This document shows, piece after piece, positions 35,401-47,284 of a DNA stretch of 64,000 bases (within the stretch, counting starts at the first letter, position 1; each line of letters opens with the position of its first letter). This DNA comes from Hyaloperonospora brassicae. Lineage: Eukaryota; Oomycota; Peronosporomycetes; Peronosporales; Peronosporaceae. The notes under the pieces are model-generated. The model did no database searches, had not been told where the DNA came from, and saw only the letters and a program-made list of their open reading frames with translations. The position numbers and the translations under genes are program-made. The stretch is from positions 1 to 64,000 of the forward strand of contig CANTFL010000037.1 of the NCBI GenBank assembly GCA_947650285.1, in the 5' to 3' direction.

Positions 35401-35585
35401 CGAACGTGCACCCAGCCAAAGAGAGGAAGGAAAACACTCCGACGAGCGAACGCAGCTTCAGCGTCAGGTTTATTGTTTATTGTGTACTGCAGCAGCAACA
35501 ACGGCAGCACAAGGCAACAACAAGGCGGTATACACACGAGTATGTCCCGTCAGCAAGCAGCTCGAGATCGTGCAAGAGACGCCAC

Positions 35586-36269
35586 TTAGTTGTCCGCGAC
35601 GATCCACGTGTCGAGCGCGCGGTCGTAATTGCTCACCTCAGCAGGCGTGAACCACATGGAGATCTCGTGCTTGGCCGAGTCCGGGCTGTCCGAGCCGTGC
35701 ACGAGGTTGCGGCCCGTGGAAATGCAGTTGTCGCCGCGCAGGGTGCCCGGGGCCGCCTGGTTGGGGTTCGTGGCGCCCAAGATCTTGCGACCCGTGAGGA
35801 TCACGTCCGTGCCTTCCCAGACCATGCAGACGATGGGGCCCGAGGTGAAGTAGTCGACAAGACCCGGGAAGAAAGGGCGCTCCGACAGGTCGGCGTAGTG
35901 CGCTTTCGCACGCTCTTCCGTGGCCGTCATGAGCTTGAGCGCGACGAGCTTGTACCCCTTCTTCTCGAAGCGAGCGATCACTTCGCTGATGAGGCCGCGC
36001 TGCACGCCGTCGGGCTTGATGGCGATGAACGTGCGCTCCTTTGAGGTACCGGGCACGCCAGCGTGCGGCGTGACGGCCTTGTCGCTGGCGGCCTTGTTCT
36101 CGGCGACGGGCGTGGCGGTCAGTGTCAACGCGGCGACACCAGCAGCAGCTGCAACGGCCAATGCAGCGGGCGCTTTGATCGACAAGACGGCGCGCGACTG
36201 CGTGGCAAAGGTGCGCGTGGCGCTGCGCTTGGCGGCAACAGCGACGCGGGAGGAGACGCGGGCGAACAT
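35586..36269 (-). CDS. NDK: Nucleoside diphosphate kinase, probably mitochondrial
   Basis: A 227-residue single-exon protein. Residues 1-30 are rich in Arg, Ala and Ser with no acidic residues ([20 protein letters not shown]), a typical mitochondrial presequence. They are followed by a hydrophobic stretch at about 33-52 ([20 protein letters not shown]) that could be a membrane or sorting segment. The kinase domain starts near 77 with [17 protein letters not shown], continues with [10 protein letters not shown] and [16 protein letters not shown], and has the phospho-accepting His191 in RNLVHGSDS. The enzyme transfers gamma-phosphate between NTPs and NDPs through that phosphohistidine. All signature residues are present. 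The stop lies 185 bp from the convergent cereblon stop. The alternative to the matrix is the intermembrane space, as in human NME4. Confidence 0.96.
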   Translation of the reverse strand: MFARVSSRVAVAAKRSATRTFATQSRAVLSIKAPAALAVAAAAGVAALTLTATPVAENKAASDKAVTPHAGVPGTSKERTFIAIKPDGVQRGLISEVIARFEKKGYKLVALKLMTATEERAKAHYADLSERPFFPGLVDYFTSGPIVCMVWEGTDVILTGRKILGATNPNQAAPGTLRGDNCISTGRNLVHGSDSPDSAKHEISMWFTPAEVSNYDRALDTWIVADN

Positions 36270-37100
36270 GGTCAGAGGAGGGGGTGCGATGGCAAATCTG
36301 AGAGTGTGGCGAGCGATGGGCGACGACAGTCGTCGGCGAGCGATCGTGCGAGCATTGTCGATCGAAAGCTGAGTCTGTATGGACGGCAGAGCGTCAGTCT
36401 GATTCGTGGCCCCAACTCGTCGAGGAGTTGTATAAGGTGCTTAAATGCACGGTGAAAAGAGTTGGAGACGGGGCGTTTGATTTCGTGTCGTGCGCGATTG
36501 GTCCCCGCTTTTTCCCGTCATCGTTTACAAGATAGAAAATGCTATTTATGTTTTTAGCTCGGATCATTAAAGAAAGCAAAATTCGCAAGCGCGTCTACAA
36601 AATTTTAAGCTGACAACCATTTGCGAAAAAAGGAGTGTTGTGATTGGTCTAGAGCTACCGAGTCATGCGAAAGTAGAGGCGGGTTGGTAGGTCAGCGGTG
36701 ATTGTCATTCTTGGCCAAGCGACTTTATTCGACCCCCCCTTGTATCTTACCATTTCCGCCCGTGCGTTATTGATAAAAGAGAGAGGGGGAAGCTGGACGG
36801 GGCGACCCAATTGCATGGCATTCACACCAGCACATGTGCATGTAATTGTTGCCTAAGTGGATGGATCATCGAACAATCAGCTCGCGAATGTTTGTGCAAT
36901 AACTTCTACTTATTAGTGGATGATTCAATATTTCAACCATCGAAGCGTCCAAAGTAGGCTAAAAGCGCGCAATGGGTGGCGAATCGATACGCCAAGCTCA
37001 TGCGAGTACCCATCACAGTTGACATTAGTGTGAACAGATCGATATAAATACATGCGTTTGACTGTATCACAAACAATTCTATTACATTATTCGATTGACG
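36270..37100. other. Upstream flank of the NDK gene and target flank of element 2
   Basis: Contains the NDK promoter region and unique sequence with no recognisable gene. The GC-rich gene cluster ends near 36480, and the sequence becomes AT-rich towards the element. Confidence 0.5.
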
Positions 37101-37494
37101 TGTTTTAACGGGGCAGCCCGTTACATGGAATTGTCACTTTAAGGAAAGTGACAATAAAGAATATAAGGATGGATATTCTTTAAACAATATCACCAAAGTG
37201 GTGATATTGAAGGGTCGACCAAAGGGTCTGTTCATTGGTTGATATCGTGATGATATCAACCCACCAATCGCCGCAAGACGCGCGCAATGAGTGGTGACGA
37301 GACGTCACCATACATCCAGTTATATTAGTATAGTTAAACTAAGTCAAACAGAGAGACAGTAGTTTAAAGAATTAATTATATTAATATAACAGTTCTACTT
37401 TTACCCTACCTACGCTTCCTCGCTTGCCACGTGTACGTCCGTCGGGGCACCCAAAACCCTTGAGTTAAGTTACGCAAGGGTGTGCCCCGTTACA
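37101..37494 (+). repeat. 5' LTR of element 2
   Basis: Ends GTGTGCCCCGTTACA. The outer terminus carries extra T residues. It differs from the 3' LTR at about four sites (for example TGAGTT for TGCGTT near 37461). Confidence 0.93.
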
Positions 37495-37538
37495 CCTGGT
37501 AGCACTTTGTAGTCCTTCCAAGGACCACAACATCCAAC

Positions 37539-38676
37539 ATGAACATGTTGGATGATGAAGACACCTTTCACGCCACGCGTGAAGGGTTTACCCATTTGAG
37601 TGACATCGAATGGGGTGCGGTAGAACGAATGAGTTCTACCGTAGGCGAACTCGTCGTTAGCACCATGTTGAAGTCTCTAGACAGAGACCAACAACATGCC
37701 GCTATCGCCAAGTTCATTCAGAATGAACTTTCTCTCGAGAGGGAGAAAGTAGCCTTGCTTCACCAGCAAGGCTCTCAACAGGCCGAGCAGTTGAGAGAAC
37801 TCGGTGCTCAACAGACGGAGCTGTTGAGACAGCAGCAATTCCATGCTGCTGTGGGTGGGACGGCGCATGCGCGTCGTCCCAAAGTCATGAAAGTTGACAA
37901 CTCCAAGTACAGTGGAGTCCCGGAGGACTCCCTGTTACTATGGTTTGTCGAACTCGACAGAGCTCTAAGGGCTCGTCGCGTCGAAGATGAGCAAATGAAA
38001 CTCACATTTGCTCAGACCCACTTGTCAGGGCGTGCCAAAACTTGGTCCCTGGGACTCGAGAGTAGCGACCCAAACGTGTTTTGGTCGCTAGATGACATCA
38101 AGTCCCGGCTCAGACAAACGTTTGAGCCGCCACAGGCTGAGTTCAGGGCTCGTTCAGAGCTCCTGAAACTCAAGCAGGGTAAGCGTGATGTGCACGCTTA
38201 CGCTCAAGATATACGACTCCTTAGTACTCAGTAGTATAACTGCTAACCCAGTCCATGAACACACGTTGATTACGGTGTTCATGCAAGGGCTCGCAGAAGG
38301 GCCCGTCAGGAGCCATCTGTTCCGCCTTGAGCTGAATACGCTTGAAGAAGCGATATCAGCCGCGGAACAGGAAGACTTTAGCATGAGACAGGCTCATGCT
38401 AGCTCAAACTCTTACCGTCCACCGAGACGACAAGAGATCGGAGGTCCAGAACCAATGGACCTCTGCTATGTTGAGAGCGAGAGACCTCGCTCTACAAACA
38501 ACAAGCGGTTGCATAAGTGCAATCGCTGTCAGAAGTTAGGGCACTACGCATACGAGTGTAGTGCTCCACGTCCAGTACCAAACAGTACTGAGCGAAATGG
38601 ACGACCATTCGCCAGAAAGGGCAATGGGCGTGGGTCCAGCGCTGTTGCGAAGCCGCAACAGCGAGACGGACCATAA
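37539..38676 (+). pseudogene. gag of element 2 (frameshifted)
   Basis: Begins as MNMLDDEDTFHATREGFTHL, homologous to the intact gag of element 3. A small insertion near 38222-38228 (CTTAGTACTCAGTAG in place of CTTGCGAGTAG) shifts the frame, so the first frame stops at 38234 and the second resumes from 38185. It keeps the zinc knuckle CNRCQKLGHYAYEC. A second lesion converts the codon before the A-tract into TAA (38674-38676) and lengthens the tract to eight A, which would abolish the frameshift signal used by its siblings. Confidence 0.9.
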
Positions 38677-38748
38677 AAAAAATGGTCGGGGTCAGTAGGG
38701 GCGGAGCGCCCTACTGATCCAGCAACCTCAAGAGAATTTGCAAATCTC

Positions 38749-41700
38749 TTGACGAAAGTTGCTCCAGATACACAATCATTGTGTGTCTCTGCACCTGGTG
38801 ATGACGTTTCGCTCATCACCTTGAAGTTGGAAGCGACAAATGATTTGTCGCTTCGTGCCCTAGTAGACTGTGGGGCGTCGAACAACTTTGTTCGTCGCCA
38901 GTCACTAGAGGGTCGTAGGCTCAAGTTCGTTGAGCGCGACATTCCCCTCACAAGGATGACGGTGCGCCTTGCAACAGGCGCATCGATTAACGTTGAGAAA
39001 CGTGTAGTAGGAATCCACTACACGTTAGAGGGCGAACAGTACGATGATGACTTCATCGTACTAGATCTGGATGACAAATTTGATGTCATCCTGGGATTAC
39101 CTTGGCTCAGAAGGTACGAGCCAAGGGTGAGCTGGCAGCATCGATCCGTTAAGATGCCTGCCGCTTGTTCATCAGATGGCCATCTGATGAACATCTTGGA
39201 GCGTCCACAAGCGTGTGGATGTTCTGCGAGTGAGTGCGATGGCCTCACTTGCGGTACGGTCGTTAGCACGACTGCACAAGATCACAGTGTAGTTGATCAC
39301 TACACTGTGGAGCAAGCTCCCGGCGACTGTACAGAAGTACAGGTGGCGCCGAAGGTCCACCACTCGAAGAAGTCGAGTGGACCGGGACATGGATGCATGC
39401 CTAGCGGGCAGCATCTTAGAAGAAAGAAATCTGTTGCCCCCAAAGGGCAACATGGACATCCTAGGTCGACTGGAGAGTCGACCGTAGAGGATCGGTTCCT
39501 GACTGTGGTTGCACAGCCACAGTCGGAAGACGTCGAGGGAATAAGTCCCCACGCACTTGAGGAAGGAATTCCTCAAGAGTCGCTTGCTGAGTGATTAGGC
39601 CCTCAGCAACCTGTGGAATCAAGTTCCCAGGAAGAAACCGAGACGTTGAACGTCTTGGTTAATGACGGATCAAGCGTAGGCGCTTATACGCTTGATCTGA
39701 TTGTGCCTCCGAAGTTGACTTCGGAGATAACTCAGTTGCCAACGCTAGAATCGAAACGGTTCTTGCGTGATCTGCGTAGTGGCAAAGTCAAGCAGATCTG
39801 CATACTCGTCACAGAGGACGAGTATGTGGCCGATATTCGGTCGGCAACAGTATTTGCTGAGAACGAACGGGTTCTCAGCAGCTCATCGATGGACGAAAGT
39901 GTCCTCGATGAGAAGACTCGGATTGAGCGATACGCGTCCCAATCCTGGGAGTCACTTCAGGCAAATCCTTTGTATAAGGATTTGATCGAATTCAGGGATG
40001 TGTTCCCTGAATCCGTACCTTGCGAGTTGCCTAAGGACAAAGGCACTCGACACGAGATCGAGCTCAAACCGGGCTCGAAATACTGTGTCATGAAGCAGTG
40101 GCCACTGCCTCGTGAACAAGTACTAGCGATCGACAAGTTCTTTGCCGATCGCTTAGCAGCGGGCCATGTGAGGGAATCAACATCCCCTCACAGCTCTCCG
40201 ACCTTCTGTATGCGAAAGGCCACAGGAGGGTGGCGGATAGTGCACGCATTCAACAAGTTGAATGCTGCAACGGTACCGGCTCAGACGCCGATACCGAGGA
40301 AGGACGTAATCATAGATGGTATGTCAAAGAGTACCATCTTTTCGTCCATGGATCTGATGGATGGATTCTATCAGATCCTGATGCGTGAACGGGACGTCCC
40401 GTTCACGGCAGTGAGTACCCCCAGCGGGATGCTGTGGGAGTGGCTAGTGATGCCACAGGGGCTGAGTAATGCCCCTGCAACATTGGACAGCTGTGTAACA
40501 AATCTGTTGAGACCGGTGCGAGACTTCGCACCGAGTTACTTCGACGATGTGTTCGTCCATAGCCTGGCTATGGACGGAAAGACGGACGTTGAAGTTCACA
40601 GAACTCACGTTCGTCAGGCCCTTCAACTTATGCGCAAGTATAAATTGTACGCCAACCTCAAGAAGTATATATTCGCGGCTAGCGAAATACCACTTCTTGG
40701 GTGCATCGTGGGTAAACACGGCGTACGCCCTGATCCCGAAAAGATCAAGGCGATCACCGACTGGCCAGTGCCAGTCTATGTCAAGGGACTAAGGAAGTTC
40801 CTTGGTCTATCGGCGTACTTGCACGAGTACTCGCGCAACTACGCCGAGATGACTGTTCATCTTTCTTGTCTGCTCAAGAAAAATGTCAAGTGGTCATGGA
40901 ACGCTGAGTGCCAGCGTTCCTTTGAAGGTATCAAGCAAAGCTTGATGCTATCGCCGATCTTGGCGATTGCAGATCAGGACAGACCATTTCATGTGGTCTG
41001 TGACGCCAGCGATTTCGCAATCGGCTGTGCGTTAATGCAGTTCGATGCAGATGGCGCGGAGCGCGTCATCTGTTATCAGTCGCGTCAGCTGCAAGCAGCT
41101 GAGCGTAATTACCCAGTGCATGACAAGGAACTCCTTGCCATGAAATACGCACTGGCTAAGTTTCGCGTCTATCTCCTGGGAGATAGACCGTTTGTTGTCT
41201 ACACGGACCATGCGTCATTACGCACGGCCGTAAACAGCCCACACCTCTCGCAAAGAATGGCGAGGTGGCTGTCTTTCTTCGCGGAGTATAACTTCTCCGT
41301 GGAGTATAAACCGGGACGACTCAATGTCATCGCTGATGCGCTTTCGCGCCGGCCCGATTTCGAGCCGGACGCACAATCCAACAGTGAGGATAAGCCCACT
41401 GTTGCGACACTGTCAGTCAGTGTCCCGTCGTCAAGCTTACTTGACGACGTACGAAAGGCATACGCGGAAGATAAGGATCTTCTGCGATTGATGGATCATC
41501 TGGTGAATCCATCCAGTAAATCCATGAGGGATTTACCGGCTTTGTACCGATCCTCATCGGATCGGTATAGTACACGCAACGGATTGCTGTACTATACAGC
41601 TGTTGCCGACGACACTCCTCGTGTCGTCGTACTCGCTCATCATGATTTGCGTTTGCGCATCATGTACGAGTGTCACGATGCCCCAACAAGCGGCCATCGT

Positions 41701-43593
41701 GGAAGGGAAAAGACTTACCTCACGGTAAGTCGTGACTTTTACTGGCCCCGCCAGTATCAGTTTGTTCGCAAGTACATACGTGCTTGCGAAGTTTGTCAAC
41801 GGGTGAAGCCTAGTCCTTCATCCCGTGCGCCATTGCAGCCTCTGCCTGTTCCGACAGAGTGCTGGCAGTCCGTTTCAATGGACTTCGTCTTCGGGTTTCC
41901 CGAAGACGCTCACAAGAATAATGGTATTCTTGTGTTTGTAGACCGATTCAGCAAGATGGTCCATCTTGCTGCTGTCCCTGAGTCAATCAAGGCTCAATGT
42001 TGTGCTCGTGTCTTTCTAGACACGGTCTTTAGACTCCACGGGTTACCCCGTGAACTCGTATCCGACCGTGACCCTCGGTTCACGGCGGAATTTTGGCAAA
42101 CCGTGTTCCATACTCTCGGAACACGATTGAAAATGTCCACTTCTGACCATCCAGAAACAGATGGTCAGACGGAACGTGCGAACCGTGTCCTCGAAGAGAT
42201 CCTTCGAGGATATGTCCACTCGTTTCCGAGTTGGAGCGAATTCCTACCCATGGTGGAATTCGCCATCAATAATTCGGTGCATGCTTCCACACAGCACACA
42301 CCGTTTTACGTGAATGGCCTACGCCATCCACGAGTGCCCACCCTTATAGAGTGTGACTCTTGGATAATGGGGGGAGGGACTCGCTCGAGCAAAAACCGTT
42401 TTGGCTCTTGCTCATCACGTGTCGACGTTAACGTCGTCACGTATGTTGCCGATGTCGATCAAGTCGACATCGATGAAGAAGATCATCTCAATAATAGCGA
42501 CGACGCTATTATTGATTCGGATGATGATGACGATGCTGGTATATTCAGCATCGCCAACGATTATGTCAGCGAGGAAGAAGACAACCTCGCTGAAGAAGAG
42601 AGCAATCTCTTAGCAGTTCGCACGAAGCGCACTGCCAGATAAAACAAAGAGTCAGCAGAGAACTTCCTGCTGACTCGAGAAGCGGTAGTCCGTTTCGTTC
42701 AGGACTCCATCGCAAATGCGGTGGACCGTCAGAAACGGAACGCAGACAAGAATGGAAGAGCAAATGTTCTTTCATTTAATGTTAACGACCTAGTACTACT
42801 GTCTACGGTAAACTTGCCTGGACATGCAGTCACTAGTGTCGGCAGTAGCAAACTACTGCCGAAGTACATTGGGCCATTTCGAGTGTTGCATCGCAAGATC
42901 AATGCATACACGATCGAATTGCCACGTAAGATGCGCACGCATCCTACGTTTTACGTGGGGCGACTCAGACCGTACTGTCAATACTACCCTTCTCTTTCCG
43001 ATGAAGATAGCCCCCACGTTCAAGAACATCCATCCAGTTCTTGCGTTCGCGCTCCAGACGATCCGTCTGGTCGCGCAGATATGATACCTCGGAACTCAAC
43101 CGAGATATCTCCCCGCGAGCTGTCGCCAGCTCGCCGAATAGGGAGCGGACATCCCTCTCGACCTGAAGCTGCGCTGTGGCATAATCGGCGCGATCCCTCG
43201 CCCGATCAGCCTCGTGACCCTTGCGGTTCTTCCGCACGGTATCAGTCAAAGCGTAGCGCCGGTCGCGCTCGTGCTTCAAGTCATCGCGAAATTCATCGAT
43301 TGCGCGATCCATCTCGTAAGGGTCGAGATGGTGAACCGAATCATCTGGAGGAGGTCCTTCCTCCTCCACCACATCCTTTGGTGGATGCTCACGGTGATCA
43401 ACGCTTTCTAGTGGAGCGTATCTTGAATCACCGTGTCGATTCAGGATCAAGGACGATCTACCTCGTCCAGTGGCGGGGGTATCCACCCTCTTGGAACAGC
43501 TGGGAGCCCCGCTCTCAGCTGTTGATGGATGTTGAAGGTCTCGTCCGCCAGTATGACGAGACCCATCCGATGAGTCCTGTGGCCCATCGGTAA
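38749..43593 (+). pseudogene. pol of element 2 (protease to chromodomain, two nonsense codons)
   Basis: One frame encodes protease (DCGAS, ILGLPWL), RT (FSSMDLMDGFYQILM, YFDD), RNase H, integrase (HH-CC zinc region ending CEVCQRVKPSP, catalytic MDFVFGF, SDRDPRF and ETDGQTERAN), a GPF module and a chromodomain. It is interrupted by TGA at 39592-39594 (GGA in element 3) and by TAA at 42640-42642 (CAA in element 3); otherwise it stays in frame. RT motif ATLDSC replaces the sibling's ATFNRC. No separate ATG begins it. It is expected to be a gag-pol fusion product by frameshifting. Confidence 0.93.
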
Positions 43594-44572
43594 ACACACG
43601 CCCTAGGCGCTTGTAGACGGATTGCAAGTTTGCAATCGCGTCACGCATCTCAGCCGAGATGTGTGCCCTTCCCCAGGGCGAATCTAGGGAATACACATCC
43701 CTATGTGCACGCTGCGAGTTGTCAACACAACTCGCACAAGGGTCTCCCCATGTGAGGCAAGGAATGCCTGCCTCACTCGATAAACAATGCAACCGGTACC
43801 TAGCACCGGTTGGCGTTCGCCTTTCAAACCTGAGGCGTGTCGCCTCAAGTTTCTTGAGCCACCCTTCTCGTCCAAAATTCTTTACGTTTTGGACGAACGC
43901 GTTCCACGCAGCCAAAAGCGATGCTTTGTCACGCTTTTGGTTGCTGTTGTACCATCGATGTCTAAGGAAGACATCGAGATAAAAATCTTCTTCAGCGCGA
44001 AAGTTCTTCGCGCTGGAGCTCAAGCCGTGAAGCTCGGTCGCATCGAATAAGGGTATTCGATGGTGTTGGCCTGTCTCGTGAGACAGGCTATTGATGAGCC
44101 GTTCGGGCAAACGCCACGGCTTCAACTCATCACGCTTCACAGTGGTACCCTTGTCGGTACCACGGCTCCCAGATTGACGACGGCTCGCGCCATCGTCATC
44201 ACGCTCGTGCGAAGACGCACGAGCCGGCGGTGGTGAGGAATAGAATTCCTCACCACCCTGATCATCGTCATCACTGCCGAACAGACTGTGATGCAAATCA
44301 CGAGTCCGTTCGTTCGGCAGTGGTCTTGGCGAATACTGAGGCGTCGCCGGTGAGCGAGACGCCTCTGGAGCATTGCCCGAGTCAGACACGTCTGACTCGC
44401 CAGAGTAGATGACCTCTACATCAGGGTCATCGTGCGCACGCGGTGTGATACCGCGTGCACCTGCAGCACCTGTTGCTGCAGGCGAAGAAGGGGCGGCAGA
44501 CGACGAATCGTCTGCCGCAGAGGCTTGCACAGCACCGGGCTGTGTGGGTCTTGAGTCACCTCGCATAGACAT
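42965..44572 (-). CDS. Antisense accessory ORF (aORF) of element 2, 535 aa
   Basis: Same antisense gene as in elements 1 and 3, open for its full length although gag and pol of this copy carry a frameshift and nonsense codons. Overlap with pol is again exactly 629 nt (42965-43593). Domain order matches: disordered acidic N-terminus, Trp/Arg-rich middle with the [12 protein letters not shown] cluster, and C-terminal coiled coil. The last residues differ ([11 protein letters not shown] against [11 protein letters not shown] in element 3). Function unknown. Confidence 0.6.
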   Translation of the reverse strand: MSMRGDSRPTQPGAVQASAADDSSSAAPSSPAATGAAGARGITPRAHDDPDVEVIYSGESDVSDSGNAPEASRSPATPQYSPRPLPNERTRDLHHSLFGSDDDDQGGEEFYSSPPPARASSHERDDDGASRRQSGSRGTDKGTTVKRDELKPWRLPERLINSLSHETGQHHRIPLFDATELHGLSSSAKNFRAEEDFYLDVFLRHRWYNSNQKRDKASLLAAWNAFVQNVKNFGREGWLKKLEATRLRFERRTPTGARYRLHCLSSEAGIPCLTWGDPCASCVDNSQRAHRDVYSLDSPWGRAHISAEMRDAIANLQSVYKRLGRVFTDGPQDSSDGSRHTGGRDLQHPSTAESGAPSCSKRVDTPATGRGRSSLILNRHGDSRYAPLESVDHREHPPKDVVEEEGPPPDDSVHHLDPYEMDRAIDEFRDDLKHERDRRYALTDTVRKNRKGHEADRARDRADYATAQLQVERDVRSLFGELATARGEISRLSSEVSYLRDQTDRLERERKNWMDVLERGGYLHRKEKGSIDSTV

Positions 44573-44701
44573 GTTAACTATGCGAGGTCAAGCGGAAAGT
44601 GAATGGAACGGACCCAACAAGTGCTCCCTGTCCCAATGGTGGCCAACGGGTGGCCTCCATATTCTCGATAGTCACACGGTGACTATCAGTTAAGGGGGGA
44701 T

Positions 44702-45091
44702 TGAACGGGGCAGCCCGTTACATGAAATTGTCACTTTAAGGAAAGTGACAATAAAGAATATAAAGATGGATATTCTTTAAACAATATCACCAAAGTGGTG
44801 ATATTGAAGGGTCGACCAAAGGGTCTGTTCATTGGTTGATATCGTGATGATATCAACCCACCAATCGCCGCAAGACGCGCGCAATGAGTGGTGACGAGAC
44901 GTCACCATACATCCAGTTATATTAGTATAGTTAAACTAAGTCAAACAGAGAGACAGTAGTTTAAAGACTTAATTATATTAATATAACAGTTCTACTTTTA
45001 CCCTACCTACGCTTCCTCGCTTGCCACGTGTACGTCCGTCGGGGCACCCAAAACCCTTGCGTTAAGTTACGCAAGGGTGTGCCCCGTTACA
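44702..45091 (+). repeat. 3' LTR of element 2
   Basis: Follows the purine tract. It ends GTGTGCCCCGTTACA next to the palindromic spacer. Closely similar to the LTRs of element 3 in reverse orientation. Confidence 0.94.
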
Positions 45092-45153
45092 CTCGTGTTC
45101 ATGTAATTACGGGTAGGAAAGCTTTCCTTGCCCGTAATTTCATGAACTCGAGG
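45092..45153. repeat. 62-bp imperfect palindrome between inverted elements 2 and 3
   Basis: Nested complementary segments converge on GGAAAGCTTTCC: CTCG/CGAG, GTTCATG/CATGAAC and AATTACGGG/CCCGTAATT, separated by single mismatches and a 2/3-nt interruption. The last five bases (CGAGG, 45149-45153) are the target duplication of element 3. The spacer has no homology to the LTRs, so it is pre-existing target DNA or a rearrangement product. Confidence 0.9.
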
Positions 45154-45545
45154 TGTAACGGGGCACACCCTTGCGTAACTTAACGCAAGGGTTTTGGAGT
45201 GCCCCGACGGACGTACACGTGGCAAGCGAGGAAGCGTAGGTAGGGTAAAAGTAGAACTGTTATATTAATATAATTAAGTCTTTAAACTACTGTCTCTTCG
45301 TTTGACTTAGTTTAACTATACTAATATAACTGGATGTATGGTGACGTCTCGTCACCACTCATTGCGCGCGTCTTGCGGCGATTGGTGGGTTGATATCATC
45401 ACGATATCAACCAATGAACAGACCCTTTGGTCGACCCTTCAATATCACCACTTTGGTGATATTGTTTAAAGAATATCCATCTTTATATTCTTTATTGTCA
45501 CTTTCCTTAAAGTGACAATTTCATGTAACGGGCTGCCCCGTTACA
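45154..45545 (-). repeat. 3' LTR of element 3 (392 bp)
   Basis: Differs from the 5' LTR by one extra A (TTTTGGAGTGCC) and two adjacent changes (CTCTTCG for CTCTCTG near 45297). Confidence 0.96.
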
Positions 45546-45676
45546 TCACCCCCCCTTAACTGATAGTCACCGTGTGACTATCGAAAATATGGAGGCCACC
45601 CGTTGGCCACCATTGGGACAGGGAGCACTTGTTGGGTCCGTTCCATTCACTTTCCGCTTGACCTCGCATAGTTAAC

Positions 45677-47284
45677 ATGTCTATGCGAGGTGACTCAAGA
45701 CCCACACAGCCCGGTGCTGTGCAAGCCTCTGCGGCAGACGATTCGTCGTCTGCCGCCCCTTCTTCGCCTGCAGCAACAGGTGCTGCAGGTGCACGCGGTA
45801 TCACACCGCGTGCGCACGATGACCCTGATGTAGAGGTCATCTACTCTGGCGAGTCAGACGTGTCTGACTCGGGCAATGCTCCAGAGGCGTCTCGCTCACC
45901 GGCGACGCCTCAGTATTCGCCAAGACCACTGCCGAACGAACGGACTCGTGATTTGCATCACAGTCTGTTCGGCAGTGATGACGATGATCAGGGTGGTGAG
46001 GAATTCTATTCCTCACCACCGCCGGCTCGTGCGTCTTCGCACGAGCGTGATGACGATGGCGCGAGCCGTCGTCAATCTGGGAGCCGTGGTACCGACAAGG
46101 GTACCACTGTGAAGCGTGATGAGTTGAAGCCGTGGCGTTTGCCCGAACGGCTCATCAATAGCCTGTCTCACGAGACAGGCCAACACCATCGAATACCCTT
46201 ATTCGATGCAACCGAGCTTCACGGCTTGAGTTCCAGCGCGAAGAACTTTCGCGCTGAAGAAGATTTTTATCTCGATGTCTTTCTTAGACATCGATGGTAC
46301 AACAGCAACCAAAAGCGTGACAAGGCCTCGCTTTTGGCTGCGTGGAACGCGTTCGTCCAAAACGTAAAGAATTTTGGACGAGAAGGGTGGCTCAAGAAAC
46401 TTGAGGCGACACGCCTCAGGTTCGAAAGGCGAACGCCAACCGGTGCTAGGTACCGGTTGCATTGTTTATCGAGTGAGGCAGGCATTCCTTGCCTCACATG
46501 GGGAGACCCTTGTGCGAGTTGTGTTGACAACTCGCAGCGTGCACATAGGGATGTGTATTCCCTAGATTCGCCCTGGGGAAGGGCACACATCTCGGCTGAG
46601 ATGCGTGACGCGATTGCAAACTTGCAATCCGTCTACAAGCGCCTAGGGCGCGTGTTTACCGATGGGCCACAGGACTCATCGGATGGGTCTCGTCATACTG
46701 GCGGACGAGACCTTCAACATCCATCAACAGCTGAGAGCGGGGCTCCCAGCTGTTCCAAGAGGGTGGATACCCCCGCCACTGGACGAGGTAGCTCGTCCTT
46801 GATCCTGAATCGTCACGGTGATTCAAGATACGCTCCACTAGAAAGCGTTGATCACCGTGAGCATCCACCAAAGGATGTGGTGGAGGAGGAAAGACCTCCT
46901 CCAGATGATTCGGTTCACCATCTCGACCCTTACGAGATGGATCGCGCAATCGATGAATTGCGCGATGACTTGAAGCACGAGCGCGACCGGCGCTACGCTT
47001 TGACCGATACCGTGCGGAAGAACCGCAAGGGTCACGAGGCTGATCGGGCGAGGGATCGCGCCGATTATGCCACAGCGCAGCTTCAGGTCGAGCGGGATGT
47101 CCGCTCCCTATTCGGCGAGCTGGCGACAGCTCGCGGGGAGATATCTCGGTTGAGTTCCGAGGTATCATATCTGCGCGACCAGACGGATCGTCTGGAGCGC
47201 GAACGCAAGAACTTGATGGATGTTCTTGAACGTGGGGGCTATCTTCATCGGAAGAAGAAGGCTCGTACTGACAGTACGACCTAA
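45677..47284 (+). CDS. Antisense accessory ORF (aORF) of element 3, 535 aa
   Basis: ATG at 45677 in the loop of an 11-bp hairpin. It ends 629 nt inside the antisense of pol. Residues of about 335-390 lie opposite the chromodomain. The product has an acidic, Ser/Pro-rich N-terminus with [14 protein letters not shown], the Trp-rich middle ([38 protein letters not shown]), a Cys cluster, and a coiled-coil tail ending [20 protein letters not shown]. There are no catalytic motifs and no signal peptide. It is not a known gag, env or protease as far as I can tell. Comparison with element 1 shows many amino-acid differences in the N-terminal 130 residues but near identity in the middle. Confidence 0.62.
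   Translation: MSMRGDSRPTQPGAVQASAADDSSSAAPSSPAATGAAGARGITPRAHDDPDVEVIYSGESDVSDSGNAPEASRSPATPQYSPRPLPNERTRDLHHSLFGSDDDDQGGEEFYSSPPPARASSHERDDDGASRRQSGSRGTDKGTTVKRDELKPWRLPERLINSLSHETGQHHRIPLFDATELHGLSSSAKNFRAEEDFYLDVFLRHRWYNSNQKRDKASLLAAWNAFVQNVKNFGREGWLKKLEATRLRFERRTPTGARYRLHCLSSEAGIPCLTWGDPCASCVDNSQRAHRDVYSLDSPWGRAHISAEMRDAIANLQSVYKRLGRVFTDGPQDSSDGSRHTGGRDLQHPSTAESGAPSCSKRVDTPATGRGSSSLILNRHGDSRYAPLESVDHREHPPKDVVEEERPPPDDSVHHLDPYEMDRAIDELRDDLKHERDRRYALTDTVRKNRKGHEADRARDRADYATAQLQVERDVRSLFGELATARGEISRLSSEVSYLRDQTDRLERERKNLMDVLERGGYLHRKKKARTDSTT

Larger units (their letters stand above)
37101..45091 (+). mobile_element. Ty3/gypsy chromovirus, element 2 (full length, mutated ORFs)
   Basis: Plus-strand element of the same family: 5' LTR to 37494, candidate primer binding site TGGTAGCACTTTG at 37497, gag from 37539, pol, antisense ORF, purine tract AAGGGGGGA near 44690 and 3' LTR to 45091. 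The two LTRs differ at only about four internal positions, so insertion was recent. The outer 5' end is abnormal: TGTTTTAACGGGG instead of TGTAACGGGG. The internal LTR start is also shortened (TGAACGGGG at 44702). No clear target duplication is visible (TGACG on the left, CTCGT on the right), so an end rearrangement or later mutation is likely. Confidence 0.95.
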
